Shown in pieces: positions 51,643 through 61,678 of a DNA stretch of 64,000 nucleotides. Positions within the stretch are counted from its first letter, which is position 1, and each line of letters begins with the position of its first letter. Position numbers and translations under genes: made by a program. The notes under the pieces were generated by a model. That model was given only the letters and a program-made list of their open reading frames with translations. It did no database searches and was not told the DNA's origin. Location: contig CBDESM010000003.1 of the NCBI GenBank assembly GCA_965242485.1, forward strand, positions 2,294,001-2,358,000, in the 5' to 3' direction. Source of the DNA: CBDESM01 sp965242485. GTDB lineage: Bacteria > Chloroflexota > Dehalococcoidia > Bin125.

Positions 51643-54003
51643 TTAGGGTGCCGGCAGGTGCCAGCGTTGGAGGCGGAGGGCGTTTGTTATTACGGAGATG
51701 CTGGAGAGGGACATGGCTAGGCCGGCGGCTATGGGTTCTAGGGCGCCTTGGTTGGTGAAGAGCCAAGTCAGGGCTTCGGGGACGTTGCCGGACCAGATGG
51801 GGTAGGCGGCGCCGGCGGCGAGGGGGATGAGGAGGATGTTGTAGATGAAGGCGAAGGCCAGGTTTTGGCGGATGGTGCGGCGGGCGCGGCGGGCTAGGAG
51901 GATGGCAGAGGAGGCGGTTGTCGGCGAGGAATTGGCGAGGGTGACGTCGGCGGCGTCTACGGCGATGTCGGCGCCGGTGCGGAGGGCGATGCCGACTTCG
52001 GCGCGGGCCAAGGCGGGAGCGTCGTTGACTCCGTCACCAACCATCGCGACCTTGCGGCCGGAAAGTTGCAGGGCCGAGATGCGATGCAATTTATCTTGCG
52101 GGAGTATCCGAGACCGCACGTCAGTAATTCCAGTTGCAGCGGCGACCGCGTTGGCTGCGCCTTCGCCGTCGCCGGTCAGGAGCTGGACTTCGATACCCCG
52201 CGCTCGCAGCGCAGTTACCGCCTCCAGCGCGTCTTCGCGGATCTGATCCGCCAAATGGATCGCGGCTGCGGCTTCCCAGTCGATTGCGCCGGATTCGGCA
52301 GATTCGTCCGCCAAATCGCCGCCCTGGGATGCCGTCGCGACGGTCTCTTCGAGCGGTCGTTCGCTACCGACGGCGATGAACACGGTGGACGCGCCCGGCG
52401 GAGCGTTCGTCGCGGGTACCGCGGCACCTGACTCTTCCAGCAAGCGCTCGCTGCCGACGGCTACCTGCTTCCCCGTTGCCACAGCGGTAGCGCCCCGGCC
52501 GGGCAGCGCTTGGAACTCGTCGGCCGCGGGCACGTCGATGCCGAGCTCGATTGAGTGCCGCTCGATTGCGGCGGCGAAGGGATGTTCGGAAGAGCGTTCG
52601 ACGGCGGCAGCGAGCGCGAGTGCCTCGGACTCCGTCCAAGCGCCGAAAGTCTCGATGCCCACGACCTCGTGGCGGCCGGTCGTGAGCGTGCCGGTCTTGT
52701 CGAAGACGACCGTATCGATGTTGCCGGCGGCCTCGAGCGCTTCGGCGTTGCGGAAGAGCGCGCCGAGGCGGGCGGCGCGTCCGGCTGCTGCGGCGACCGC
52801 AGCCGGAGTGGCGAGGCCGAGTGCGCACGGGCAGGCGACGACGAGCACGGCAACGGCCGCGACAACGCCGCGGCTGAGCGCCGGCTCGGGGCCGAAGGCG
52901 GCCCAGAGGACGAGCGTCAACGCGGCGATGGCGAGCACGGCGGGGACGAACACCGCGGCGATCTGATCGGCGAGCCGCTGGATCGGCGCTTTCGAGGCCT
53001 GGGCGCGCTCGACCGCGGCGGCGATGCGGGAGAGCGCCGTGTCGCGGCTCGTCTCCGTCGCACGGACCGTGACCGCGCCGTCCAAGTTGTGGGTGCCGGC
53101 ATGCACCAGATCGCCGGCTTCTTTGGGAACGGGCGCGCTTTCACCCGTGAGCAGCGCCTCGTTCACGGTCGTCCGCCCATCGATGACAACGCCGTCGACG
53201 GCGAATCGGTCGCCGGGCCGGATCGCGAGCAGCTCGTCCCGCGCGAGTTCGGAGACGGCGACCTCGACCTCCGTGCCGCCGCGCAGGGTCAGCGCGCGCT
53301 CGGGTCGCAGGGCCAGCATCCGCGCCACCGCGTCGCCCGCGCGACGGCGCACGCGCGCTTCCAGATGCCGGCCCAAACTGACGAAGCCGACGATGATCAG
53401 CGCGGTATCGAAGAAGACGTCGCGCTCCGCGCCGGCCGACTCGATTGCGCCGGGGGCGACCGTCGCGGCGACGCTCCAAGCCCAAGCCGCGCCCACGCCG
53501 ACGACGATCAGCGTGTCCATCACCGCCGTCCGCTGCTGCGCCGCCGTCCAAGCCGCGCTCAGGATCGGCCGTCCCGCGTAAGCGAGCGCGACGGTCGACG
53601 CGATGGCGAAAATGCTGAAGGTGACGTCGGCGTTCCAGCCCAGCTCCAGCCAGCGGTTCGCCTGCATGGCGGCGAAGATGCCCCAGCCGAGCACCAGGGC
53701 CGCGATGGTGGATGCCGGGACGGGGCCTTCGGCTTCGGCGGGCCCGTCATCGGCGAACGCGGCGTGGTAACCGGCCGCGCCGACGGCATCGGAGATCGCG
53801 CCCTCGCGCTCGGAGCCGCCGGCGACGGTGACGACCGCACGCTCGCCCACCAAGTCGACCGAGGCGGCGCTGACGCCGTCGACCTTGAGCAGGGCGCGCT
53901 CGACGCGGCGCACGCAGGCGGCGCAGTGCATGCCTTCGATGCGGACGATGAGATCCGATGCTTCGTCCAGTGAGTCCGGTGCTTGCGGGGCGGCCGTGGT
54001 CAT
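51643..54003 (-). CDS. heavy-metal (Cu-type) translocating P1B-ATPase
   Basis: A 786-residue CopA-like exporter. The N-terminal metal-binding domain has GMHCAACVRRVE (CxxC, about residue 29). Eight membrane helices are expected, with CPC in VLVVACPCALGLATP marking Cu(+)/Ag(+) specificity. Catalytic blocks include TGES in EALLTGESAPVP, DKTGTLTTGRHEV (phosphorylated Asp), SSEHPFAAAI (HP motif) and GDGVNDAPAL. The nucleotide domain has an unusual insertion with an internal duplication (VAVGSERLLEES and IAVGSERPLEET, about residues 465-520). The ATG at 54003 lies 7 nt after a TACCCT box. No CueR/CsoR regulator gene is adjacent. Confidence 0.92.
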   Translation of the reverse strand: MTTAAPQAPDSLDEASDLIVRIEGMHCAACVRRVERALLKVDGVSAASVDLVGERAVVTVAGGSEREGAISDAVGAAGYHAAFADDGPAEAEGPVPASTIAALVLGWGIFAAMQANRWLELGWNADVTFSIFAIASTVALAYAGRPILSAAWTAAQQRTAVMDTLIVVGVGAAWAWSVAATVAPGAIESAGAERDVFFDTALIIVGFVSLGRHLEARVRRRAGDAVARMLALRPERALTLRGGTEVEVAVSELARDELLAIRPGDRFAVDGVVIDGRTTVNEALLTGESAPVPKEAGDLVHAGTHNLDGAVTVRATETSRDTALSRIAAAVERAQASKAPIQRLADQIAAVFVPAVLAIAALTLVLWAAFGPEPALSRGVVAAVAVLVVACPCALGLATPAAVAAAAGRAARLGALFRNAEALEAAGNIDTVVFDKTGTLTTGRHEVVGIETFGAWTESEALALAAAVERSSEHPFAAAIERHSIELGIDVPAADEFQALPGRGATAVATGKQVAVGSERLLEESGAAVPATNAPPGASTVFIAVGSERPLEETVATASQGGDLADESAESGAIDWEAAAAIHLADQIREDALEAVTALRARGIEVQLLTGDGEGAANAVAAATGITDVRSRILPQDKLHRISALQLSGRKVAMVGDGVNDAPALARAEVGIALRTGADIAVDAADVTLANSSPTTASSAILLARRARRTIRQNLAFAFIYNILLIPLAAGAAYPIWSGNVPEALTWLFTNQGALEPIAAGLAMSLSSISVITNALRLQRWHLPAP

Positions 54004-54010
54004 CCCGATC

Positions 54011-54016
54011 AGGGTA
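54011..54016 (-). promoter_or_regulatory. -10 box of the P1B-ATPase gene (near-leaderless)
   Basis: TACCCT on the minus strand ends 7 nt before the ATG at 54003. Confidence 0.45.
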
Positions 54017-54080
54017 TGACGCGGACGGCGCCGAGCGGCGGGGCGCGGAACATACACTCGCAGTTGCCTTGGAGGCCGCC

Positions 54081-55313
54081 ATGACCCGCGTGATGTTGCT
54101 GATCCCGACCGCGTCCTACCGCGCGCCCGACTTCATGTCGGCCGCGGGCAAGCTCGGCCTCGACATCGTGGTCGCCTCGGACATCGAACAGCCGCTGGCG
54201 GACATGTACCCGGGCCGCTGGCTGTCGCTGCCGTACCGCGATGCCGAGCGCGGTGCGGCGGCGGTGGCGCGTTATGCCGACCGCTTCCCGCTGGACGCGG
54301 TGATCGCGGTGGATGATCCAGGCACGCTGCTCGCGGCGCGCGCGGCGGAGGAGCTGCTGCTGCCGGCGAACACGGCAGCAGCCGTGCTCGGCACGCGCGA
54401 CAAGTCGATCCTGCGCGAACGGCTGGCCGCGGGCGGGCTGCCGTCGCCCGCTTGGCGCGTGCTGCGCTTCGACGACGACTTGGCGGCAGCCGCGGCCGAA
54501 ATCGAGTACCCGGTCGTGGTCAAGCCGCTCGGACTCAACGGCAGCCGCGGCGTGATCCGCGCGGACGATGCGGCCTCATTCCTGCGCGCGGCGGAGCGGC
54601 TGCGGCGGCTGCTCGCCGTGCCCCAGGTGCGTGACGAGTGCGCCGACTCGGCCGACCGCTTCATGGTGGAGGGCTTCATCGGCGGCGACGAGGTAGCCGT
54701 CGAGGGGCTGCTGCGCGACAGCGAACTGTTCCCGCTCGCGATCTTCGACAAGCCGTACCCGCTGGACGGGCCGTACTTCGAGGAGACGATCTACGTCACG
54801 CCCTCGCGCCTCCCGGAACCCGTGCAGGACGACGTGATCACGTCCGTTCGGGAGGCCGCCGCAGCACTGGGGCTGACGGACGGACCGGTCCACGCGGAGC
54901 TGCGGGTGAACGGCGAAGGGGTCTGGCCACTCGACGTGGCGGCGCGCACGATCGGAGGCAAGTGCGCGCGCACGCTCAGCTTCGGCAGCGGCATGAGCCT
55001 CGAGGAGATCGTGCTGCGCCACGCCACGGGACAGCCGCTCGAAACGCTGAACCGCGAGCGACAGGCGGCGGGCGTGATGATGATGCCGATCGTCGGCAAA
55101 GGCCGTCTGCGCGCGATCCGCGGCGTCGAAGAAGCCCGCGAAATCCCCGGCATCGTCGATATCGAACTAGAAGCCCGTCCCGGCGACGACCTGCTCCCGC
55201 TGCCCGAAGGCGCCAACTACCCCGGCTTCATCTTCGCCAAGGCGGCAACGCCGGAAGAAGCCGAGTCTGCCCTGCGGGAGGCTTGGTCGCGGATCGCGTT
55301 CGATGTGTCCTGA
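54081..55313 (+). CDS. ATP-grasp superfamily ligase
   Basis: A 410-residue ATP-grasp enzyme of the carboxylate-amine ligase type. An N-terminal Rossmann-like half (LIPTASYRAPDFMSAAGKLG) is followed by the ATP-grasp fold: VLGTRDKSILRERLAAGGL, the strand EIEYPVVVKPLGLNGSRGV with its P-loop-like region, and the metal-binding VHAELRVNGEGVWPLDVAAR with Asp/Asn. A C-terminal domain follows from about residue 310. Such enzymes join a carboxylate, activated as acyl phosphate, to an amine, thiol or similar; related ones include BtrJ and L-amino acid ligases. The product is unknown. GGAGG is 6 nt before the ATG. TACACT about 22 nt upstream may be the -10. Confidence 0.82.
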   Translation: MTRVMLLIPTASYRAPDFMSAAGKLGLDIVVASDIEQPLADMYPGRWLSLPYRDAERGAAAVARYADRFPLDAVIAVDDPGTLLAARAAEELLLPANTAAAVLGTRDKSILRERLAAGGLPSPAWRVLRFDDDLAAAAAEIEYPVVVKPLGLNGSRGVIRADDAASFLRAAERLRRLLAVPQVRDECADSADRFMVEGFIGGDEVAVEGLLRDSELFPLAIFDKPYPLDGPYFEETIYVTPSRLPEPVQDDVITSVREAAAALGLTDGPVHAELRVNGEGVWPLDVAARTIGGKCARTLSFGSGMSLEEIVLRHATGQPLETLNRERQAAGVMMMPIVGKGRLRAIRGVEEAREIPGIVDIELEARPGDDLLPLPEGANYPGFIFAKAATPEEAESALREAWSRIAFDVS

Positions 55314-55459
55314 TTGACCGGAATCATCTCTGCATGCCAGCCGCAACTTGTCTGCGCATCGGCCATGCGATCTTGACGATGCAACGTTCGGCTCAACCGA
55401 GCACGAACCGCGCACCGTGCAGCCAATCTTCGCGCGCAAGGCTCTTGCAGAGCCGCCGG

Positions 55460-55465
55460 TACGCT
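55460..55465 (+). promoter_or_regulatory. -10 box of the 190-aa membrane protein gene (near-leaderless)
   Basis: TACGCT ends 7 nt before the ATG at 55473. The rest of the 159-bp gap after the ATP-grasp gene shows nothing else that I can name. Confidence 0.45.
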
Positions 55466-55472
55466 CTGCTCA

Positions 55473-56045
55473 ATGTCCTCTGCAGACCAGCCCAACCCAG
55501 AGCACGACGATGAACAGTCATCGAGAGATCTGCCGCAGGAATGGTGGTACGACCTTGACGATGCGGCGTTCGACGCGCTTTTTGATGAGGCCCGCATCAG
55601 GGTCGTCGAAATCCGGGAGTTCATCAGCCAACGCGAACGCCGGGTTGCGTTGATCATCGCCTGGTCGTTCGCGCTGCTCGGCGCCGCCCGGCTAGCGCAA
55701 GCGCTCGATCCGGGAGTGGGGCTCTCCGGCGTCCTCTCGTGGATCGCTTTGATCGCGACGGTCTTGGAGATCGGATGCGCGTTTTGGTACGTCGTGCCGC
55801 ACCTCGCCCACATCGGGATCGATCCCGGTTGGTTGGCCACCTATGTGCGCAGACTTGGCCGGGACCACCCTAATCTGCGCACAGGGCGGCTAGTCCGCGG
55901 AGAAGCTCTCGTCGAACTGCTCCTCGCGTACTCCCTCGCTGTGCGCGATGTCGAACGCCGGAGTCCTGCTTACGTGGCGATCTCGTGGCTTGCGCCATTG
56001 CAGGCAGCAGCTGTTGCCGCGGTCGTCATCGCCCATTTCGCGTGA
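55473..56045 (+). CDS. three-helix membrane protein, module 1
   Basis: A 190-residue protein with an acidic cytoplasmic N-terminus (EWWYDLDDAAFDALFDEARI, residues 23-42), a charged helix, and two adjacent membrane helices (VALIIAWSFALLGAARL and LSWIALIATVLEIGCAFWYV). A cytoplasmic helical region with VRGEALVELLLAYSLAVRD follows, then a C-terminal membrane helix LAPLQAAAVAAVVIAHFA. The plan (2 TM - helical linker - 1 TM) is shared with the protein at 60535-61041 and resembles SLATT/PycTM-like membrane effectors only in layout. It ends 6 nt from a convergent small-protein gene. Function unknown; possible stress or defence effector. Confidence 0.65.
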   Translation: MSSADQPNPEHDDEQSSRDLPQEWWYDLDDAAFDALFDEARIRVVEIREFISQRERRVALIIAWSFALLGAARLAQALDPGVGLSGVLSWIALIATVLEIGCAFWYVVPHLAHIGIDPGWLATYVRRLGRDHPNLRTGRLVRGEALVELLLAYSLAVRDVERRSPAYVAISWLAPLQAAAVAAVVIAHFA

Positions 56046-56051
56046 GGGTGA

Positions 56052-56249
56052 TTAGAAGCCCTTGAGCACCCAAGTAGACGGCCGGCCCGGGGGCCGCGCT
56101 TTGCGTGCCTCCGCGAGGTCTCGTTCGAGGCGCACCCGATATTCGTCGTCGCGAACCTCGGCCGGCGGCACCTCGTCGCGGGCAGCTCCATCGGCACCAG
56201 GCTTGGCCTTTGCGCCGTCTTGCCGCTGCTTGCTTGTTGAACCAGCCAT
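56052..56249 (-). CDS. small charged protein, module 1 partner (65 aa)
   Basis: A 65-residue soluble protein, Lys/Arg/Asp/Glu-rich, with DDEYRVRLERDLAEARKARP followed by PGRPSTWVLKGF at the end. The segment EYRV ... RPPG ... W ... K..F recurs in the 46-residue protein at 60398, which is also convergent with a three-helix membrane protein. GGGAG lies about 6 nt before its ATG at 56249. A role as regulator or inhibitor of the membrane partner is plausible but unproven. Confidence 0.6.
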   Translation of the reverse strand: MAGSTSKQRQDGAKAKPGADGAARDEVPPAEVRDDEYRVRLERDLAEARKARPPGRPSTWVLKGF

Positions 56250-56276
56250 GACGCGCTCCCTATTTCCGCATCGATC

Positions 56277-57632
56277 TTACAGCGAGCGCGTTCCCGTCCG
56301 TTGCAGCGCCATCCTCGCGGTTTCCTTGAGTTCCGTCGGCACGCTCCACCTTCGCCGTTTCGGTGCCCGCGCCAGCGGGAGGGGCAATGCGGCGGCGAAG
56401 GTGAGGAGGGCGGTGAGGGTGAGGGGGAAGACGTAGCTGTCGAAGGCGTCTTCGAGGATGCCGATCATCAGGGGGCCGAGCCCGCTCGCGACTTGGGTGG
56501 CGAGCACGATCAAGCCGAATACCGTGCCGAAACTCACGTAGCCGAAGACTTCGCTGACCAAGAGCGACTGCATCATGTACACGTTGCCGATCGTGAAGCC
56601 GAAGATCAGGATGCCGGCCCAGGTGGCGAGCGGATGATCGATGTGGATCACGACCAGGGCCGCCGCGCCCTGGATCAGGAACAGCCAGACGGCGAGCCAG
56701 CGCTTATCGACCTTGTCGGCCCAGAGATAGCCGACGATCAGGCGCGCGATGATGCTGCCCAGCCCCGTGATGCTCAGCGTCGCCGTCGCCGCCGTGAGCG
56801 AGCCGAGCCGCTCGCGCAGGAAGTCGACTTGGTGGAGGATGAAGCCGGTCTGGGCGAGCAGCACGATCACGAAGCTGAGCATGATCGCCCAGAACGCCGT
56901 CGTCCGCGTCGCCTGGCGCAGCGTCCAGACGCGGGTCTGCACGCTCGCGGAGAGCGATTCCTTGCCGATCCGCGGCGGACGGAAATTCAGCCCGTCCTGC
57001 GGCAGGCCCATCTGGCGCGGATCCCAGACCAGCACCCAGGCGACGATGGGGAGGCCGACGAGCAGGATCAACGCGCCCATCGCCGGCGTGGCGACATCGA
57101 GGCCCCAGCGGTCGATCAGGAAGCCATTGATCGGCGAGAGCGCGACGCCGCCGAGCGAAACGCCGGTCGAGGCGGTCGCCATCGCCCAGGCGCGGCGGTG
57201 CAGGAACCAGCGCGCGATGATCGCGTTGACCGCGACGCCGGACGACATCCCGCTGCCCGCGGCGAGCAGCGCGTAGAGCGCGATCAGCTGCCAGTAGGCC
57301 TGGACTTGGCCGATGCCGACGGAGGCCAGGCCGATCAGGATCAGCCCGGTCGCGAGCCAGCGCGTCGGGCCGTGCTTGTCGATGCGCGGGCCGACCAGCG
57401 CGGAGGCGGGACCGGCCACGGCGAAGTAGATGCCCGTGGCCAGCGAGACTTGGGTGTTGGACCAGCCGTGCAGCTCTTGGAGCGGGCCCAGATAGACGGC
57501 GAGGCCGTAGTAGCCGACGCCGACGGAGACGAACATCAGCGCGGCGCAGGCGGCCACGATCGCCCAGCCGTAGTAGAAGCGCCGCGGCAGCAGGCCGGCT
57601 GCGAGCGGGCGGCGCGGTTCCAGCGCGTTCAC
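56277..57632 (-). CDS. MFS transporter
   Basis: A 451-residue major facilitator protein with 12 predicted membrane helices. The sequence opens with FYYGWAIVAACAALMFVSVG and has the cytoplasmic loop signature GPRIDKHGPTRWLATG between helices 2 and 3. FGTVFGLIVLATQVASGLGPL is in the second half. The general look (RRFYYGW start, oxalate/formate-antiporter-like loops) indicates an OFA/MCT-like carboxylate transporter. The start is GTG at 57632; the longer frame passes antisense through the deacetylase gene. The substrate is unknown. It is divergent from the HDAC-like gene with a 90-bp gap. Confidence 0.85.
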   Translation of the reverse strand: MNALEPRRPLAAGLLPRRFYYGWAIVAACAALMFVSVGVGYYGLAVYLGPLQELHGWSNTQVSLATGIYFAVAGPASALVGPRIDKHGPTRWLATGLILIGLASVGIGQVQAYWQLIALYALLAAGSGMSSGVAVNAIIARWFLHRRAWAMATASTGVSLGGVALSPINGFLIDRWGLDVATPAMGALILLVGLPIVAWVLVWDPRQMGLPQDGLNFRPPRIGKESLSASVQTRVWTLRQATRTTAFWAIMLSFVIVLLAQTGFILHQVDFLRERLGSLTAATATLSITGLGSIIARLIVGYLWADKVDKRWLAVWLFLIQGAAALVVIHIDHPLATWAGILIFGFTIGNVYMMQSLLVSEVFGYVSFGTVFGLIVLATQVASGLGPLMIGILEDAFDSYVFPLTLTALLTFAAALPLPLARAPKRRRWSVPTELKETARMALQRTGTRSL

Positions 57633-57722
57633 CGGCGATTCATCGGCAGATGCGTTCCGTCTCGTTCGCGTAGCGTATCCGCGAAACGCGGCTGGAACTG
57701 CGCCGCGGGAACGGCGGGCGAC

Positions 57723-58846
<1,124 letters not shown>

Positions 58847-58850
<4 letters not shown>

Positions 58851-60208
58851 CGGGCGGGTTCGAGGCTGAGCGGAACGAACTGTTCCGCGGTCGGCTCCGC
58901 TCAACAGAACCAATCTTCGGTGAGGCCCGGGGCGTGTACGTGGGCACGGGGAGCATCGGGCCATGCGGCCGCGCCGAGCCGCTCGCAGGCGACCTGCTTG
59001 ATTTGCGCGAAACCCGCGCCTTGTTCGGCCAGCTCCGCAATCTCGTGCTGCAGCGCGTCCATCGCGCCGATCGGGTGCCGCCATTCCCAAGTCAGGCCAT
59101 CGATATCGAACTCGCCGAGCATGCCGCCGGCCCCGGCCTGCGCGATCAGCGGCGAGCCGGGCGGGAGCAGCAGCCTCAGGCCGAGCTGCACTGGCGGAGT
59201 CAAGTCGATCAGACCGTGCTGTTCAATGAAGCGCAGCATCGCCAGATAGTCATCGGGCGCCGTCCACGGCGTGAACGGCAGCCAAGTCGGACGCAGGGCG
59301 ATCCCGGCCCGGCGGCAGATAGCCAAGGCGCGGGCCAAGTCGGAAGCGGCATGGCCCTTCTCCAAGCGGAGGAGCAGCGCGTCATCCACAGACTCGAAGG
59401 CCGACGTGATGAAGGTGACGCCGAGCGCTGCTAAGCCGGGGATCAGCGCCTCGTGCTCGATCAGATGCTCGACTTTGATCGTCGCATCGAAAGTCAGATC
59501 CGGATGGCGCTGATGTGCCTCGCGCAGGATCGGGATCACGTACGAGGGCGCGTTGAGGAAATCGGCATCGGCGAAGGTCGCATGCTCAGCGCCCATCGCG
59601 ACGAGCTGGTCGATGTCGCCGAGCACGGCCTCCGTGCCGTTCAGTCGCAGCCGTCCCTCGTAGACCGGCGTCAGCGGGCAATGAGTGCAAACATGCGCAC
59701 AGCCGCGGGTCGCTTCGACTGCACCAGCCAAGTGCATCTCTCCGCCAGCGTCCCGATAGCGCGCGTACTGATCGAGCGGAGGCAGGCTGGACCGGTCGGG
59801 AATTAGGCGAGTTGCGCGATCAAATGCCGGTACTGGAGCAGTGCTGCCATTCGCGACGGCAAGCAGTTGCCGATCGATGTCGCCCGTTAGCGCCGAGCGG
59901 CCGATCCCTTCCCGCTGCAGCACTTCGTCCAGCCCGTTCGCGCCCAAGCCATAGAGGACGATCTTCCCGCCGTGCCCGCGGCGGGCGAGGTCACGGGCCA
60001 GCCCCAAGCCGAGACGGGCCGCCGTGTGCATCGGCGCGGAGATCGCAATCAGATCCGCCCACTCAAACACGGCCGCGTCCGAGTCTGCCACGGAGAGATC
60101 GAGCAGCCGCACCTCGTGGCCGCCGGCGTGCAGTACCGCCACCGGCTGCGCCAGCCCGAGCGGTTGGCGTCCCTGCTCGTACGTGTTGACCAATAAAACC
60201 CGGGTCAC
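58847..60208 (-). CDS. B12-binding radical SAM selenoprotein, CUAEP tail
   Basis: Ordinary translation stops at UGA 58903-58901 after 435 residues (ending TEDWFC). Reading that UGA as selenocysteine (residue 436) gives the tail Cys-Sec-Ala-Glu-Pro and 14 further residues to a TAA at 58847-58849. That tail is the hallmark of the CUAEP/CCAEP-tail radical SAM (seleno)protein family. The N-terminal third is a cobalamin-binding-like Rossmann domain (VLHAGGHEVRLLDLS). The radical SAM cluster CAHVCTHC (Cys170, 174, 177) is CxxxCxxC. A SECIS-like hairpin follows the UGA. The GTG start has a TAGGCT box 7 nt upstream. Function of the family is unknown to me; selA in the same window supports Sec use. 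Confidence 0.85.
58870..58888 (-). promoter_or_regulatory. bacterial SECIS-like hairpin
   Basis: Minus-strand hairpin: GCGGAAC and GTTCCGC pair perfectly over 7 bp around the loop AGTTC, which contains the GU expected for SelB recognition. It begins 12 nt after the UGA (58901-58903), matching the short spacing of bacterial SECIS elements. An alternative 8-bp pairing, TGAGCGGA with TCCGCTCA, would tie up the UGA itself. Confidence 0.65.
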
Positions 60209-60215
60209 GCCCCCC

Positions 60216-60221
60216 AGCCTA
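60216..60221 (-). promoter_or_regulatory. -10 box of the selenoprotein gene (near-leaderless)
   Basis: TAGGCT on the minus strand ends 7 nt before the GTG at 60208; no Shine-Dalgarno site precedes the GTG. Confidence 0.45.
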
Positions 60222-60397
60222 ATCGCGTCCGCATGCGGATTCGGCTAGATTGGTCAAGAGAGGGGCTCGAAATGGTCGACTTCGCGTCGCGGTCTGATCT
60301 CTCGATTCGCCCGCGGATGACGCGAGCGTTGGAAAGCGCGGTGCCCAAGTCGCATCCCATCGGGAATCGGGTATGCTGTCCGAGAAGGAGGCGCGCA

Positions 60398-60538
60398 ATG
60401 TCCGAGACCAAGAACAGCGGCAAAAACCAAGTCGGCGAAGTCGCGGAGAGGCCCTTCGAGTACCGCGTAGATGAAGAGCCCGCCAAGCCCCAGCGCCCGC
60501 CGGGCAACGCCGGCGTTTGGGACAAGCGCAGCTTCTAG
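60398..60538 (+). CDS. small charged protein, module 2 partner (46 aa)
   Basis: A 46-residue protein with a perfect AAGGAGG 6 nt before the ATG and a TATGCT box at 60372-60377. It reads MSETKNSGKNQVGEVAERP, then FEYRVDEEPAKPQRPPG and NAGVWDKRSF. EYRV, RPPG, a Trp and a final K..F match the 65-residue protein at 56052. Its TAG stop overlaps the TAG of the convergent membrane gene in a CTAG. It is probably highly translated. No hydrophobic segment; soluble. Confidence 0.65.
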   Translation: MSETKNSGKNQVGEVAERPFEYRVDEEPAKPQRPPGNAGVWDKRSF

Positions 60539-61041
60539 CGCGAGAGCGCCCAAACGAGCTGAATCGCCACGATCAGCAGCGATGTCGCGATCGTCAGCGC
60601 ATACAGCCACCGGATCAGCCTGTCGCGCTGGTTGACCACCTGCCGGTTCCACTTGAAGCCGATCACCAGCACATCCAAGGCTTCTTCCATCAACATCCGT
60701 TTCGTCGCCCCTCCGTAGCGCGACAACCAGACGGGGTCCGTGCCCCGCAGCCATTCGCGCGGGCGGAAGACCGCGGCCGTGACCGCGCCGACGGCGAGAG
60801 CGCAGATCGAGGCCACTGTCGAGAGAACCGAGATCGCGTCAACGTTCGATATCCGAAGTTCGCCGAAAATCCCCGCCGCCCCCACGATCGTGATCGTCCA
60901 GCTGGCCAGATAGAGCGCCAGTCGATCCTGCTGGCTCTTCTCGTCGAGCGTCTCGCGCAGCCGCTCCATCCCGCCGTCGTGCAAGTACTCCAGCGCCCCG
61001 TCGCCGAACTCTTCCTGCCAGCCCGGGCCGAGCTCCTCCAC
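60535..61041 (-). CDS. three-helix membrane protein, module 2
   Basis: A 168-residue membrane protein with the plan of the one at 55473: acidic N-terminus (EELGPGWQEEFGDGALEYL), two membrane helices (LYLASWTITIVGAAGIFGEL and TVASICALAVGAVTAAVF), a cytoplasmic helix (MLMEEALDVLVIGFKWNRQV) and a C-terminal membrane helix (LYALTIATSLLIVAIQLVWAL). The start used is GTG at 61041, 4 nt after the stop of the upstream nfuA-like gene, so it is probably translationally coupled; ATG at about 60969 is an alternative. It is convergent with, and overlaps by 4 nt, its small partner. Confidence 0.6.
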   Translation of the reverse strand: MEELGPGWQEEFGDGALEYLHDGGMERLRETLDEKSQQDRLALYLASWTITIVGAAGIFGELRISNVDAISVLSTVASICALAVGAVTAAVFRPREWLRGTDPVWLSRYGGATKRMLMEEALDVLVIGFKWNRQVVNQRDRLIRWLYALTIATSLLIVAIQLVWALSR

Positions 61042-61045
61042 CGCC

Positions 61046-61645
61046 CTACTTCTTGCTCGGCTGGTAGTAGGGGTTGGTGCCGCTGGCGTGGTCGGTGATG
61101 TCGACGAGCTCGGTGATCTCGGGGAGGGCTTCTCGGACGGCCACCTCGACGCCCTGCTTGAGCGTGACGTTGGCCATGCCGCAGCCTTGGCAGCCGCCGC
61201 CCATCTCGATGTAGGCGCGGCTGCCGTCGATCTCGAGCAGCTGCACGTAGCCGCCGTGGGCGGCGATCTGCGGGTTGATCTGCTGATCGAAGATCTCCTG
61301 GATCTGCTGCGCCAGCGGATCGCGCCAGACCGGATTGGGGTTGTCGAACTCCAGTCCCGAAACGTTGGCGCCCTTGAACCGGTAGTGGATTCCGGTGCCG
61401 CGCAGATCATCGAGGCGCTCGCCGTCGATGTAGAGGCGGAAATCGGCGAACGCTTGCACGGCGTCGTCTTCGGGCTCGTGGCCCTCCTCGACGAGCGTCA
61501 GGACATGCTCGAAGCCCTGCGAGGTGCGGCCGACGATCTTCAGGCGCAGGCCGGCGACGGGCTCGGGATAGCCCTCGATTACCTCGACCAGCTTCGAGCG
61601 CGCGTCTTCAGTGAACGTGATGCCGTAGTCGTCTTGGTCGCTCAT
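61046..61645 (-). CDS. NfuA-like iron-sulfur cluster carrier protein
   Basis: A 199-residue protein made of an N-terminal A-type (IscA/HesB-like) domain (YGITFTEDARSKLVEVIEGY, GLRLKIVGRTSQGFEHVL) lacking its Cys ligands, and a C-terminal NifU/Nfu domain (about residues 110-190). The Nfu CxxC is in GGGCQGCGMANVTLKQGVE, preceded by NPQIAAHGGYVQLLEIDG. This architecture is that of NfuA, which delivers [4Fe-4S] clusters to targets such as radical SAM and dehydratase enzymes. The nearby radical SAM selenoprotein gene could be a client. The membrane protein gene follows 4 nt downstream. Confidence 0.9.
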   Translation of the reverse strand: MSDQDDYGITFTEDARSKLVEVIEGYPEPVAGLRLKIVGRTSQGFEHVLTLVEEGHEPEDDAVQAFADFRLYIDGERLDDLRGTGIHYRFKGANVSGLEFDNPNPVWRDPLAQQIQEIFDQQINPQIAAHGGYVQLLEIDGSRAYIEMGGGCQGCGMANVTLKQGVEVAVREALPEITELVDITDHASGTNPYYQPSKK

Positions 61646-61678
61646 CGCCGTACCCCCGCTCGAATTGCTGCCTTCAGT

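Noticed and set aside
56301..57722. N-terminal extension of the HDAC-like frame over the MFS gene
   Set aside because: The region is the antisense of a clear 12-helix transporter; the deacetylase fold starts at 57723.
58901..60208. Radical SAM gene ending at the UGA as a normal stop
   Set aside because: The downstream codons give the known CUAEP tail, a SECIS-like hairpin and a conventional stop; truncation at Cys would remove a conserved family end.
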